A DNA stretch of 36,452 nt from Elusimicrobia bacterium CG1_02_56_21 (GTDB taxonomy: Bacteria; Elusimicrobiota; Elusimicrobia; Elusimicrobiales; UBA9959): the NCBI GenBank assembly GCA_001871115.1, contig MNUR01000118.1:1-36452 (forward strand), read 5' to 3'. The notes beneath the pieces were generated by a model. The model was not told the DNA's origin and did not search any database. It saw nothing but the letters and a program-made list of their open reading frames with translations. Of the stretch, positions 24,698-33,097 are shown piece after piece; position 1 is the stretch's first letter; each line of letters opens with the position of its first letter. A program made the position numbers and the translations under genes.

Positions 24698-26338
24698 ATG
24701 AAAAAACTGGTTTTTATCTGCGCGGCCTTCATCATCGCTTTGCCCCCGCACGCCTTCGCCGGTGAATTCAAGGACAAGGGCGAAATTATCGCCGTGGATT
24801 TCCCTTCAGGGTGGTCCACTGGGAAGACCGATGACGCCTCCGTGACCCTTAAGCTTGAGAGGGGCAGGGCTTTTTTTGAATTTTCCAGGCAGGATTCCGA
24901 ACTGGGAGACTACTATCTTAAAGCCCGCGTTAAAGAGCAGGTCGACTCCCTGCGCAGCAAGGGCAACACTCTCTCCGGGGATATAAAATCCGCCAGCCTG
25001 CACGGTGTTTCCAGCGCCTACTATACTTCCTACGACTCGATGGGCGCTGAAGCCTACATGTCTTTTTTCACCTATAACGGAGTCTCCTACGCGGTTTCCG
25101 CCCGCGGGCTGTCAGAAGGAGAGTTCAGGGGTATTCTTTCCAGCATCAGGAAGCCGGGGGAGAAAATAGTTCTCCCCAAGCCCAAGAGGATAAAAGTTGT
25201 CCGCCGCAAGAAAGTGCAGGTCCCGGATGACGATTTCACTACCCAGATATTCAAAGACGGCGCCGCCGATGTTTCCACCGCTGCCGTAACCGGGTCCACG
25301 GAGTCCGTCCTGGCCGCTTTCGCGGCTTCAACCGAAGCGGCAGCCGGTGTTCAGGGCTCCACCCCGAGCGCAGTCTCGGCGGCCGGAGACGCGGCTCATG
25401 CTTTCCTGGCTGATCTCGCTAAAAAGCAGGAGGGCTCAGGCTTGCCGCCTTATATTCCGCGCAGTCCGCTGCCGTTCATGCTATGGGCCGGGCTGATAGT
25501 GATATGGGTAGCCGGCTCTTTTGTCGCCAGGTCTGTTGCGGGCTCCTATAAAAATCCTAAACTGCCACCGCCGCCCGCGGAAGTTCCTCCGGATTTCTTT
25601 TTCCCTTTCGTGATCTCGAAGACCTCTACTTTCAAGGAGGTTACTTACAATGTGCTTACAAGGCAGAGGCAGCTGCTGCTGGCGGGTTTTCCCTACGAGC
25701 ACGAGCTCTACCTGGCCGGCTCGGTTTATAGCTGCTTTTTCTTCCACGTGGTCTGGAGCCTGCTGGCTTTCATCGGCCGGGGGAACGCGGTCATAAACGC
25801 GCTCCTGAAAATCCCCCTGTTCGGGCGCGCTTTCGCTTCGGTGCCCGAGGTCATTTTTATAATTCCTTTTATCGCAGGCGCTGTAATGTATTTCACCAAG
25901 GAGCGCTCGCTTCAGGTATATGACGCCCAGTCAACCCCGGTTATGGCAGTGCACCCGGAAACCGTTTACGGCATGATCAGGGACGGAGCGGGAAAAGAAG
26001 TCGCCCGGCTGGTGGACAAGGGGACCTTCCTGGACCGCTACTGGGAATTTGTGGATACCGACAATCTGGTGGTCTTCTCTATCCGTGACGATTTTTCAAG
26101 GGGCTACCTGCTGCGGAAAATATTCGGGAATCTCGGCGGGGCTCTTCGTTCGCATTACGGAATTTATGTGCAGGACAGGCTGGCGGGCTACGTGTTCCTC
26201 GATCCTTCTTCCCCGGACCGCTTCCAGATACATATGGATTATTCTTTCGCCCGCCTGGGCCACCCGGCTCAGATCCTCGCGGCGGTGCTGTATATAATCT
26301 CCAGGGAAAAAGACCCCATCTACCCCTCCCCTTTTTAG
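24698..26338 (+). CDS. Exported membrane protein with a PsbP-like N-terminal domain
   Basis: About 546 residues. A signal peptide (LVFICAAFIIALPPHAFA) is followed by a beta-rich domain of ~150 residues (IAVDFPSGWSTGKTDDASVTL, AYMSFFTYNGVSYAVSARG) resembling PsbP/DUF1795-type domains. Next comes a low-complexity Ala/Ser/Thr linker (~185-250), then three or more membrane helices (~265-285, ~345-375, ~385-405). The C-terminal soluble domain (~430-546) starts near DAQSTPVMAV and has a scramblase/LURP-like feel (FSRGYLLRKIFGN, VQDRLAGYVFLDPSS). Function unknown. ATG 24698 chosen; a GTG at 24689 is also possible. No paralogue nearby. Confidence 0.65.
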   Translation: MKKLVFICAAFIIALPPHAFAGEFKDKGEIIAVDFPSGWSTGKTDDASVTLKLERGRAFFEFSRQDSELGDYYLKARVKEQVDSLRSKGNTLSGDIKSASLHGVSSAYYTSYDSMGAEAYMSFFTYNGVSYAVSARGLSEGEFRGILSSIRKPGEKIVLPKPKRIKVVRRKKVQVPDDDFTTQIFKDGAADVSTAAVTGSTESVLAAFAASTEAAAGVQGSTPSAVSAAGDAAHAFLADLAKKQEGSGLPPYIPRSPLPFMLWAGLIVIWVAGSFVARSVAGSYKNPKLPPPPAEVPPDFFFPFVISKTSTFKEVTYNVLTRQRQLLLAGFPYEHELYLAGSVYSCFFFHVVWSLLAFIGRGNAVINALLKIPLFGRAFASVPEVIFIIPFIAGAVMYFTKERSLQVYDAQSTPVMAVHPETVYGMIRDGAGKEVARLVDKGTFLDRYWEFVDTDNLVVFSIRDDFSRGYLLRKIFGNLGGALRSHYGIYVQDRLAGYVFLDPSSPDRFQIHMDYSFARLGHPAQILAAVLYIISREKDPIYPSPF

Positions 26339-26453
26339 AGTATTAGAAGAAGCTGGGATTAGAGGATTAGTAAGAATCTGAAATGGGTGCTGTTGCCAGC
26401 CCTCCAATCTCCGGTCCTCTGAAATTATTTTTAACGGATTTTAAGGAACTATT
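26339..26453 (+). other. Short gap before pfk
   Basis: 115 bases containing short repeated purine-rich motifs (GGATTAG) and AGAGGA/TCCTCT half complements. AAGGAAC (about 26441-26447) is the pfk ribosome binding site. No gene or firm regulatory structure. Confidence 0.4.
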
Positions 26454-27563
26454 ATGAAGATAGGTATTCTTACCGGCGGCGGAGACTGTCCCGGGCTTAA
26501 CGCCGTGGTGCGCGGCGTCACTAAATCGGCGCTGCGCCGCGGCTGGGAAGTTATTGGTTTCCGCGACGGCTACCGCGGCCTGGTAGAAAGAGATTATGTC
26601 CGCCTGGGCGACCGCGACGTGTCCGGGATAATAATACGCGGCGGAACCATACTGGGGACCTCCAATACCGCCAACCCGTTCGCCTATACGCTGCCTCCGC
26701 TGGGCTCCGCCGAAAAGCCGCGGGACCTTTCAAAACCGGCTTTTAAAAATTTCAGGGACCTGGGCCTGGACGCGCTGGTGGCGATCGGCGGGGACGGAAC
26801 CCTTACTATGGCGCAGCAGCTTTATAAAAAAGGCATGCCAGTTATCGGGGTGCCTAAAACAATAGATAACGATCTTTCGGCCACGGACGTTACTTTCGGT
26901 TTCGACTCGGCCCTCAATGTAGCGACAGAAGCAGTGGACCGCGTGCATACTACGGCGGAGTCCCATAACCGCGTGATGATAGTGGAGACTATGGGGCGTT
27001 ACGCAGGCTGGATAGCTTTGCGCGCCGGGATAGCCGGCGGCGGGGACATAATACTTCTGCCGGAGATCCCTTATAGGGCAAAAGACATAATTAAAGCGGT
27101 CATGGACCGTAAAAAACGCGGCAAAAAATTCTCTATAATAGTGGTGGCTGAGGGGGCCCGCTCTGAGAAGGGAGAGATGACCGTGACCAAGGTAGTGAAA
27201 GGGTCTCCCGACCCCCTGCGCCTCGGGGGCGTTTCTTACAAGATCGCCGAGCTGCTGGACGGGAAGACCGGGCTTGAGAGCCGCGTGGTGGTTCTGGGCC
27301 ATGTGCAGCGCGGAGGGGAGCCTACCCCGTTCGACCGATGGCTGGCCACGGGCTTCGGCGTGATGGCCGGTGAGCTCCTGGCTAAAAAGAAGTTCGGGCG
27401 GATGGTCTCGTTCCGGGGCTTCGGCTTTACCGGGGTCAGCATCGCGTCAGCAGTCAATAAACTGCGCCGCGTGTCTCCCTGGGCGCAGGAAGTGCAGGCC
27501 GCTCTGGCTGTGGGTACGAGTTTCGGAAATTCCGGGATTACCGATAAATATAAAAATAAATGA
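26454..27563 (+). CDS. pfkA: 6-phosphofructokinase (group III-like)
   Basis: 369 residues. ILTGGGDCPGLNAVVRG starts the fold. The phosphoryl-donor loop is GGDGT (Gly115) and the substrate loop PKTIDND (Lys135, Asp138), with TTAESHNRVMIVETMGRYAGW and GHVQRGGEPTPFDR further on. A Gly at the first position is typical of ATP-dependent enzymes and a Lys at the second of PPi-dependent ones. The Gly/Lys combination is known from actinobacterial-type group III PFKs, which include ATP enzymes, so ATP is the better guess but the donor is unproven. The start is supported by AAGGAAC. Confidence 0.92.
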   Translation: MKIGILTGGGDCPGLNAVVRGVTKSALRRGWEVIGFRDGYRGLVERDYVRLGDRDVSGIIIRGGTILGTSNTANPFAYTLPPLGSAEKPRDLSKPAFKNFRDLGLDALVAIGGDGTLTMAQQLYKKGMPVIGVPKTIDNDLSATDVTFGFDSALNVATEAVDRVHTTAESHNRVMIVETMGRYAGWIALRAGIAGGGDIILLPEIPYRAKDIIKAVMDRKKRGKKFSIIVVAEGARSEKGEMTVTKVVKGSPDPLRLGGVSYKIAELLDGKTGLESRVVVLGHVQRGGEPTPFDRWLATGFGVMAGELLAKKKFGRMVSFRGFGFTGVSIASAVNKLRRVSPWAQEVQAALAVGTSFGNSGITDKYKNK

Positions 27564-27592
27564 CAGCCGGCAGCAGGCGGTATTAAGGAACT

Positions 27593-28321
27593 ATGTCAAC
27601 TGAAACTTTATTCGGAATAAATACCGCGGAAGAAATAATCAAGGCCGGGCGTCGGAGGGTTATCCGGCTGGTAATATCGCGCGGCGAGAAAAACCAGCGC
27701 GTAACTGGCCTGGCCAGCCTGGCCCGCAAGAGCGGGATCAGGGTGGAATTCTGCGACCAGCGCACTATAGAGAAGCTGGCCGCAGGCGGGCATCACCAGG
27801 GCGTAATAATAGAGACCGAGCAGATGGGTAAGGTGGACGTGGACGAGGCGATAGGACTTGAGAAAGACCTGAAGAAAGCCGTGTGGGCCGGCCTTGACGG
27901 AATAACCGACCCGATGAACCTTGGCGCAATAATAAGGTCAGCGGCCTGCCTCGGAGTTTCAACGGTGATACTGCCCGAGCGCCGTTCCGCCGGGCTTACT
28001 CCTACGGCCCATAAAGCCGCGTCCGGAGCTATGGAGCGGATAAATATAATAGAGGTGGTAAACCTCAACCAGACCATCATCAAGCTCAAGGAAAAAGGCT
28101 TCTGGATCTACGGTATGGATATGGGCGGGCAGGCTTTGCCTAAAGTGGAATTCACGCTTCCGGCTTTTATAATATTAGGCTCGGAGGGTGACGGCCTGCG
28201 CCAAAAGACGCGCGAGCATTGCGACGTGATAGTTTCCATCCCGCAGAAGGGCGGGGTGGAAAGTCTTAACGCCAGCAACGCGGCCGCCGTGGTCTTTTAC
28301 GAGCTCTCCAAAAAAATATAG
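27593..28321 (+). CDS. rlmB: SpoU/TrmH-family RNA 2'-O-ribose methyltransferase (RlmB-like)
   Basis: 242 residues. The N-terminal substrate-binding domain begins TLFGINTAEEIIKAGRR with GGHHQGVIIE, typical of 23S rRNA G2251 methyltransferase RlmB. The knotted SPOUT domain follows with motif 1 DPMNLGAIIRSAACLGV, motif 2 FIILGSEGDGLRQ and motif 3 PQKGGVESLNASNAAAVV. It uses S-adenosylmethionine. RlmB over TrmH is favoured by the N-terminal domain. AAGGAAC is the ribosome binding site, and it lies 29 bases downstream of pfk, probably cotranscribed. Its last codons include the A-run that forms the U-tract of the opposite-strand small RNA. Confidence 0.92.
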   Translation: MSTETLFGINTAEEIIKAGRRRVIRLVISRGEKNQRVTGLASLARKSGIRVEFCDQRTIEKLAAGGHHQGVIIETEQMGKVDVDEAIGLEKDLKKAVWAGLDGITDPMNLGAIIRSAACLGVSTVILPERRSAGLTPTAHKAASGAMERINIIEVVNLNQTIIKLKEKGFWIYGMDMGGQALPKVEFTLPAFIILGSEGDGLRQKTREHCDVIVSIPQKGGVESLNASNAAAVVFYELSKKI

Positions 28322-28423
28322 CCGGTGTCCCGGCCGGCATAAAGAACAACGCAGGCACCTGCCTGCGCTGTCTCCCTCAAAGTTATGGAGAGGAAGGCAA
28401 CCGTCGATAAGGTGTTCCTCTCC
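28310..28423 (-). ncRNA. Predicted intergenic small RNA
   Basis: About 114 nt on the minus strand between two convergent genes. The start is set about 7 bases after the -10 box. Elements in order: GGAGAGGAA/TTCCTCTCC stem (28387-28423), then a stem CGCAGGCA/TGCCTGCG extending to about 28347-28370, then a GCCGG-GACA-CCGGC hairpin (28321-28334) followed by a run of seven T (28316-28310). Promoter, stems and terminator all line up on one strand. It does not show the GGAA tetraloop of SRP RNA, and I do not recognise a known family. No good ORF is inside. Confidence 0.65.
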
Positions 28424-28429
28424 AAAAAT

Positions 28430-28457
28430 AGTATAACAGATATTTTTATTTTGTCAA
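28430..28457 (-). promoter_or_regulatory. Consensus promoter of the small RNA
   Basis: Reading the minus strand, TTGACA (28452-28457) is followed by a 16-bp spacer and TATACT (28430-28435). The gene ahead on this strand (mltA) ends about 57 bases upstream, so this promoter drives only the intergenic transcript. Confidence 0.75.
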
Positions 28458-28480
28458 GAGGCAGCGGCTTGACATGTCAA
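28452..28480. promoter_or_regulatory. Possible operator overlapping the small RNA promoter
   Basis: TGTCAAG (28452-28458) and CTTGACA (28467-28473) are inverted, and the second merges into a perfect 12-bp palindrome TTGACATGTCAA (28469-28480). Three half-sites thus overlap and flank the -35 box. Regulator unknown. Confidence 0.45.
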
Positions 28481-28514
28481 CCCCTTGCGGCCGGCGTTCC
28501 TCTCCGGCGGCAGG

Positions 28515-29783
28515 TCACTTAAGAATGAAGAGGTATAATTCTCCGGGAGCCTTCATGGAAGAGGCTTCCGCTTCGGCCGTTTCCCCTGCGCCCCAGAACA
28601 AATCAACCCGGCCCGGCCCGCGAATAGCCGAGCCTGTGTCGTGAGTGGAGATAAAGCGGTTGAAATCCCTGAAGGCCAGCCCGCTCCCTTGCGCTACGGG
28701 CCTTCTTGATTTGAGCAGGCCGAATACTCCTAACGGAACATATTTAGGATCTACCGCTATAGAGCGGCCCGCGGTCAGCGCGCGGCCTATTGCTCCGTAA
28801 GGCAGGCTGTCCTTGGGGCGCGGCCTGAAAAATATATAGCGCGGGTTAAGATCGGCCAGGCGCTCCTCGCGCGGGCCCTGCGACGACAGGTAGCTGATAA
28901 AATCCTTAAAAGACATTGCGGGCGTTTCGCCGCAGTCCATGAGTATTCTCTGCACGCTGCGGTAAGGGTGCCCGTTGGCCCCGTCGAAACCGGCACGCAG
29001 ATAGTCCCCGTCCGGGAAGCGCAGTATGCCCGATCCCTGGATCTGAAGCAGCATGATCTGCGAGGGGTGTTCGGACCAGACCAGCTCCAGCCCCTGCTTT
29101 GTAAGTTTCCCGGCATGGATCTCGCGGGTGGAATAATGCCGTACCAGCGCCCCTGTTTCGTCATAGCGGCCGTAGTCGAAGTCCGCTCCCATAGAGGGGG
29201 TGGTTTTTACAAGGTCGCCGGGCCTGAGATGAACCGGGTATTTATGGGTTTGGTCCGGTTCTTTTGAAACTTTTATTTCAGCTTCATAGTAGCCGGTAAT
29301 AACGGTTTTAGCTGTGTTGTCGTCGGCGGAGGCGCGGTAAATTTTAAACCGGCTTCTCAGAGTATTAAGCAGTTCTTCCGCGGGCAGCTCCGAGGCGAAT
29401 ATTTCCAGCAGGGCTCTGGTGGTGCGGCGCAGGCGGGGAGCGTCATAAGAGTCCGGGCCCAGCTGTATTTTTGCCGAGTCGGGACGGGCGTCCCAATAGT
29501 CCAGGTCGGTTTTTAAAATAGTTATTATGCCGTCCCGGTCCAGATCGTCGGCAGGAAGCGGCAGTTTGGCGGCGGCGACCTCCGACACTTCCCTTACCGC
29601 GGGGTCCTCGCTGTAGCCGGCGTCCGATTTTAGCGCGTTCAGTTTAGGGCAGTTGTCCAGCGTATCGGCGGGCTGGTCCGGAGAGGGAATGGCAATATCG
29701 GCGGTTTGGCGGGCATACCAGGGAGCCTGGCAGAATGCTGCCGCGGGCAGAAGAAAAAATAATATAAGGGCTAAACTCCGCAT
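28515..29783 (-). CDS. mltA: Membrane-bound lytic murein transglycosylase A
   Basis: About 422 residues from MRSLALILFFLLPAAAFC, a signal peptide. MltA cleaves the glycan strand of peptidoglycan to a 1,6-anhydro product in the periplasm. The MltA domain is seen in ITGYYEAEIKVSK, the RPGDLVKTTPSMGADFDYG segment and LQIQGSGILRFPDG. The C-terminal 3D domain has AVDPKYVPLG and the catalytic-Asp region FISTHDTGSAIRGPGRVDLF. The Cys after the signal lacks a proper lipobox (AAFC), so it may not be lipidated, unlike E. coli MltA. No clear ribosome binding site; ATG 29798 is an alternative start. Confidence 0.9.
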   Translation of the reverse strand: MRSLALILFFLLPAAAFCQAPWYARQTADIAIPSPDQPADTLDNCPKLNALKSDAGYSEDPAVREVSEVAAAKLPLPADDLDRDGIITILKTDLDYWDARPDSAKIQLGPDSYDAPRLRRTTRALLEIFASELPAEELLNTLRSRFKIYRASADDNTAKTVITGYYEAEIKVSKEPDQTHKYPVHLRPGDLVKTTPSMGADFDYGRYDETGALVRHYSTREIHAGKLTKQGLELVWSEHPSQIMLLQIQGSGILRFPDGDYLRAGFDGANGHPYRSVQRILMDCGETPAMSFKDFISYLSSQGPREERLADLNPRYIFFRPRPKDSLPYGAIGRALTAGRSIAVDPKYVPLGVFGLLKSRRPVAQGSGLAFRDFNRFISTHDTGSAIRGPGRVDLFWGAGETAEAEASSMKAPGELYLFILK

Positions 29784-29873
29784 AGGAGAATCGTACATAA
29801 TAGGTTGATATAAATCAACAGAAGTACGGCGATGGCCGGCAGCCGGATAAATTAATTGCGAAGTGAACAAGTC

Positions 29874-29990
29874 GCGGGGGCAGATGTTTTATTTGTGCAC
29901 ACTTGCGGAAGGGGGGGCCCGCTTCGGGGGGAAATCACGCAAGGGTTTCCCGCAGTATGGGTGCGCGGGGTAAAACATCCTCCCCGGGCC
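29874..29990. repeat. Multibranched palindromic intergenic repeat, copy 2 (inverted)
   Basis: Outer arms GATGTTTTA (29883-29891) and TAAAACATC (29971-29979), plus GGGG/CCCC beyond a 2-bp mismatch. Inner stems are GTGCAC/GTGCGC (29895-29900, 29961-29966) and TGCGG/CCGCA (29904-29908, 29950-29954). The core hairpins are CCCG-CTT-CGGG and GGGAAA...TTTCCC. In reverse complement the core matches copy 1 at 1158-1215: a GGAAACC stem with TTGCG in the loop, TTTCCCCCCG, then GGGCCCCCCCTTCC. The outer arms differ in sequence but keep pairing, which argues for a selected structure. Confidence 0.72.
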
Positions 29991-30030
29991 GGGCTAACCT
30001 GCGGGGCGGACTTGTGATAATAGTTTGAGA

Positions 30031-30864
30031 TCAGCTATCGGGAGCGGTGAAGCCGCAGGAGGCGCAGTAGGCGGGCATCGGGGTTTTTCCCGCTATACTG
30101 TCCCTCAAAGCCAGCGCCCCGGGGCTGCCCAGTATTTCCGCAAGCGGCTTTTTATTGATGTTCCCTAAGGCCAGCGCTCCGTCATAATCAGCGCAGCAGG
30201 GAACCACCCGCCCGTCGCTTAAAATCCCGAAATGGTGCCGCAGCCCCAGGCAGCCTTTTTTCTGCTTCCCGCCAGGGCCGCCCGGCCAGTCGAAAATACT
30301 GCCAAAATTAAGATATACCTCTTCGCGCAGCTTAAGCCCGTCCCTGACCTGCTTGCAGGCTCCGTTTTCGGTCAAAGCCCCGAGAAGGGCGGCTTTGGTC
30401 TCTTTTATAAAAAGCTCAGCGGGATTTCCCCGCAGGCGGAAACTGATTATAAGCCCGGAAGGTTTATGCAGGGCGAACTCCGTAAGTTTCTTAAGATTCC
30501 GGGCGCGGCTGTCCTCAGGCAGATCTGCCAGGGCCTGGAGGGATACCGAAACCTGGGTCAGGCAGGCTTCGTTAAAAATTTCCGGGCCGAATCTATCAAG
30601 CAGGAGGCCGTTAGTTACCAGGTTTACTTTTAGTCCCAGGCGGGAGCAGATCCCGAGTATCTCAGGCAGTCGTGGATGCATGAAAGGCTCCCCCAGCAGG
30701 TGCAGGAAGAGCACAGCGGCCAGTTTGCCTGCCTGGGCCGCCGCGGCTTCAAAAGCTCCGGGCGTCATGAAAGATTTAGCGCGCGCTGAGGCCGCGCAGA
30801 AACTGCAGGTCAGGTTGCAGCTGTTGGTTATTTCTATAAAAGCTCGCCTGAAAGGTTTTTTCAT
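30031..30864 (-). CDS. Radical SAM protein with SPASM-like C-terminus
   Basis: 277 residues from ATG 30864. The 4Fe-4S cluster binding CX3CX2C is Cys16, Cys20 and Cys23 in NSCNLTCSFC, followed by the LLGEPFMHP strand and LVTNGLLL typical of radical SAM barrels. A C-terminal Cys cluster (CLGLRHHFGI, VVPCCADYDG, YCASCGF) resembles an auxiliary SPASM/Twitch cluster, as in peptide-modifying enzymes. No precursor peptide is adjacent, so the substrate is unknown. A start at 30963 would overlap the histidine kinase by 64 bases, so the later ATG is preferred. Confidence 0.82.
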   Translation of the reverse strand: MKKPFRRAFIEITNSCNLTCSFCAASARAKSFMTPGAFEAAAAQAGKLAAVLFLHLLGEPFMHPRLPEILGICSRLGLKVNLVTNGLLLDRFGPEIFNEACLTQVSVSLQALADLPEDSRARNLKKLTEFALHKPSGLIISFRLRGNPAELFIKETKAALLGALTENGACKQVRDGLKLREEVYLNFGSIFDWPGGPGGKQKKGCLGLRHHFGILSDGRVVPCCADYDGALALGNINKKPLAEILGSPGALALRDSIAGKTPMPAYCASCGFTAPDS

Positions 30865-30899
30865 CGGGATCCGGACCGGCCGGTCAGATATTATACCTT

Positions 30900-32468
30900 T
30901 CAGGGCGCCGCGGGGATTGAAAAATAGAAAACGGCGCCCTGCCCGGGAGAGCTTTCGGCCCATACCCTGCCGCCGTGCCTTGCGATTATCCGCTTTACTA
31001 TGGAAAGACCTATCCCGGTGCCCGGAAAATCCGCTGACTTATGCAGGCGCTGGAAAACCGAGAATATCTTATCGTAGTAGTCCATGTTGAAGCCGATGCC
31101 GTTATCGCGCACCCCTATGATGTGAATATTGTTTTTCTTCCGGTAGGTGATCTCCACTTTGGGCGTGCTGCGGCCAAGCGTGAACTTAACGGCGTTCCCC
31201 AGCAAATTGGTGAAGACCTGCTTTAACATCAAGGCGTCGCATTTAACGGTGGGCAGCCGCTGTACGGACCATTCTATATTGCGGTCCGGGTTCTCGGCTT
31301 TTATCTCGGAGATGACTTCGTTGAGCAGGGCAGACAGCGGAGTATTCTCAAGTGAGAGCTGTTTTCTCCCGGTGGTGGAAAGCGTCAGCAGTCCGTCCAC
31401 CAGCTTTGTCATATGAGTGACCGATTTGCGTATATTGAGCAGGTAATCGCGCGTCTCCGCGTTTAGCGCGGGGACGGCCTCTTTTTCCAGCATCTCGGAA
31501 AAAACGTTCAGCCTTCGCAGCGGGGCTTTCAGGTCATGCGCGGCGGAGTAGGAGAAAGCCTCAAGCTCCTTGTTGAGTTCCTCCAGCTGCGCCGTGCGCT
31601 CTTCCACCCGGCGCTCCAGTCCTGTGTTCGCCAGCAGCAGCTGCAGGTGGGCGGCCTTCAGCGCTTCCTCGGTGTGTTTACGGCCGGTAACGTCAAGCAA
31701 AGTCCCTATTACGGCCGGCTTGCCCAGGTATTCCGTCCTTGAGCCGAACACTTCCACATAAATGCTGGTTCCGTCTTTCTTTAACCCCCTGAAACTATAA
31801 TTCAGCTCTTCTGTCTCTCCTTCGAGCCGCCGGCGCAGGTTTTCCTCCACTAAAGGCGAATCTTCCGGGAGTGTCAGGTCTTTGGGGCTCAGCCTGCCTA
31901 CAAGTTCGGACAGTTCATAGCCGAAAACTTTCGCGAAGACAGGGTTTACATATTTAAAGACACCGTCTTGTATCAGGTAAACCCCTACTATGGATTTTTC
32001 AGTGATAAGTTTAAATTTGGCTTCTGATTCCCGCAGTCTTTCCTCGGCCAGTTTGCGCTCTGTAATGTCGCGGAAGTAGCCCTGCTGGATCCTGCGCCCA
32101 TTGATAGTTATAGGCTTGCCGGAAATTTCAACCGGGATTTCAGACCCGTCAGCCTTGAGAATGACAAATTCCGTGCGTTTGCCGACAGGGGTGGTTGTGT
32201 CGGGGGTGATGTGCTGTTCAAAGATTTTGCGGGAGTGCTCTTTTTTTTGGGGGGGATGCAGCGCGGTCTGGTGTATGCCGATAAGTTCTTTAACGGAACG
32301 GCCAGTAAGTATGGCGGCGGCCGGGTTGGCGTCTATAATGATGCCGGTTTCAGCGTCGGCCAGGAAAATAGCGTCCGGGGAGCCCTCGAAAAGCTCCCTG
32401 CAGACATCCCTGCCTTGTGAAGCAGAAATAGATTCAGCTATAAAACCTGTTGGTTTTAATTTTGGCAT
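30900..32468 (-). CDS. PAS-domain sensor histidine kinase
   Basis: 522 residues, no membrane helix, so a cytoplasmic sensor. Two PAS domains (~25-140, starting LFEGSPDAIFLADAETGIII; ~150-265, with GVYLIQDGVFKYVNPVF) each have a PAC tail (YFRDITERK, TLLDVTGRK). A coiled coil leads to the HisKA domain with the phospho-accepting His311 in SYSAAHDLKAPLRRL. The HATPase domain follows with NLLGNAVKF, VRDNGIGF and GTGIGLSIVKRI. No cognate regulator is adjacent; the two stand-alone receivers in this window are possible partners. It runs into the radical SAM gene on the same strand. Confidence 0.93.
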   Translation of the reverse strand: MPKLKPTGFIAESISASQGRDVCRELFEGSPDAIFLADAETGIIIDANPAAAILTGRSVKELIGIHQTALHPPQKKEHSRKIFEQHITPDTTTPVGKRTEFVILKADGSEIPVEISGKPITINGRRIQQGYFRDITERKLAEERLRESEAKFKLITEKSIVGVYLIQDGVFKYVNPVFAKVFGYELSELVGRLSPKDLTLPEDSPLVEENLRRRLEGETEELNYSFRGLKKDGTSIYVEVFGSRTEYLGKPAVIGTLLDVTGRKHTEEALKAAHLQLLLANTGLERRVEERTAQLEELNKELEAFSYSAAHDLKAPLRRLNVFSEMLEKEAVPALNAETRDYLLNIRKSVTHMTKLVDGLLTLSTTGRKQLSLENTPLSALLNEVISEIKAENPDRNIEWSVQRLPTVKCDALMLKQVFTNLLGNAVKFTLGRSTPKVEITYRKKNNIHIIGVRDNGIGFNMDYYDKIFSVFQRLHKSADFPGTGIGLSIVKRIIARHGGRVWAESSPGQGAVFYFSIPAAP

Positions 32469-32510
32469 GCCCCCGTTATCCTGTTTCCCCTGAAATTATT
32501 GTACTATTTT

Positions 32511-32786
32511 TTATGAAGGCAGGAGCGCGGCGGTTATTTCAAGCAGGTCTGTCTCGTTGAGGAGCCGGTCCGTCTCGGCAAGCCATTCGGCCGTGACCAG
32601 CGGGCGCCAGGAATTTTCCTCGGTTATCCTGCCTATAAGCAGGCCGCGGCTGCGCAGTTCGTAAAAGTTGCGCAGGCCGCAGCGGCCTGTGCCCCAGGGA
32701 GGGCGTTTGTAGATAAAGACTATTTCTCCGTCTTCCCGTTCCGCGCGGTATCCCCCGCAAGTCCACTCTTTTAATTTCCAGCTCAT
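32511..32786 (-). CDS. Small hypothetical protein
   Basis: 91 residues (MSWKLKEWTCGGYRAERED...), soluble and rich in Trp, Glu and Arg, with no signal or membrane segment. AAGGGGGG about 6 bases upstream of the ATG supports it. A W-T-A-E-W-L-A-E-like C-terminal helix follows a beta-rich start. Family not recognised. It may be in one transcript with the genes on either side, all on the minus strand. Confidence 0.6.
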   Translation of the reverse strand: MSWKLKEWTCGGYRAEREDGEIVFIYKRPPWGTGRCGLRNFYELRSRGLLIGRITEENSWRPLVTAEWLAETDRLLNETDLLEITAALLPS

Positions 32787-32828
32787 AAGCCCCCCTTATG
32801 AATCGGTAAATAATGGCAAGGCCGGCGT

Positions 32829-33029
32829 TTACTGCGCCGCGTAAGCGGCGCTGCGCGACAGCTGCTCCTGTCTTTCGGTTGCCGCCTGCCAGAGGCGCAG
32901 CGAGAAGTACAAAGAGCCGTCTTCTCCCGTCCCCAGTGTGTAAACGCGCAGCCGGGCTTTAAACCTTCCGCCCAGCAGCCCGGCGCGCGCGCTGATTATT
33001 GATCTGCGATTTTTATTGGTCATGCCCAT
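32829..33029 (-). CDS. Possible small protein after the DUF350 gene
   Basis: 66 codons from ATG 33029 (MGMTNKNRRSIISARAG..., ending SRSAAYAAQ), basic at the start with a central LYFSLRLWQ segment. No ribosome binding site is visible, and the start follows directly after a 13-bp hairpin. Sequence composition looks coding, but there is no family match. Low confidence. Confidence 0.35.
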   Translation of the reverse strand: MGMTNKNRRSIISARAGLLGGRFKARLRVYTLGTGEDGSLYFSLRLWQAATERQEQLSRSAAYAAQ

Positions 33030-33040
33030 AGCATAGCAGA

Positions 33041-33068
33041 GCAACCCGACAAGGGCTTGTCGGGTTGC
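33041..33068 (-). terminator. Perfect 13-bp hairpin after the DUF350 gene
   Basis: GCAACCCGACAAG (33041-33053) pairs completely with CTTGTCGGGTTGC (33056-33068) with 2 unpaired bases at the centre. No T-run follows, so it could be a terminator without U-tract, an mRNA-end stabiliser or an attenuator ahead of the small ORF. Confidence 0.5.
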
Positions 33069-33097
33069 CTGCTGCTTTCCGCTGCTTCCGGGGAAGG

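Noticed and set aside
28310..28423. 4.5S/SRP RNA
   Set aside because: The conserved GGAA tetraloop with its asymmetric loop is absent from the stems seen.
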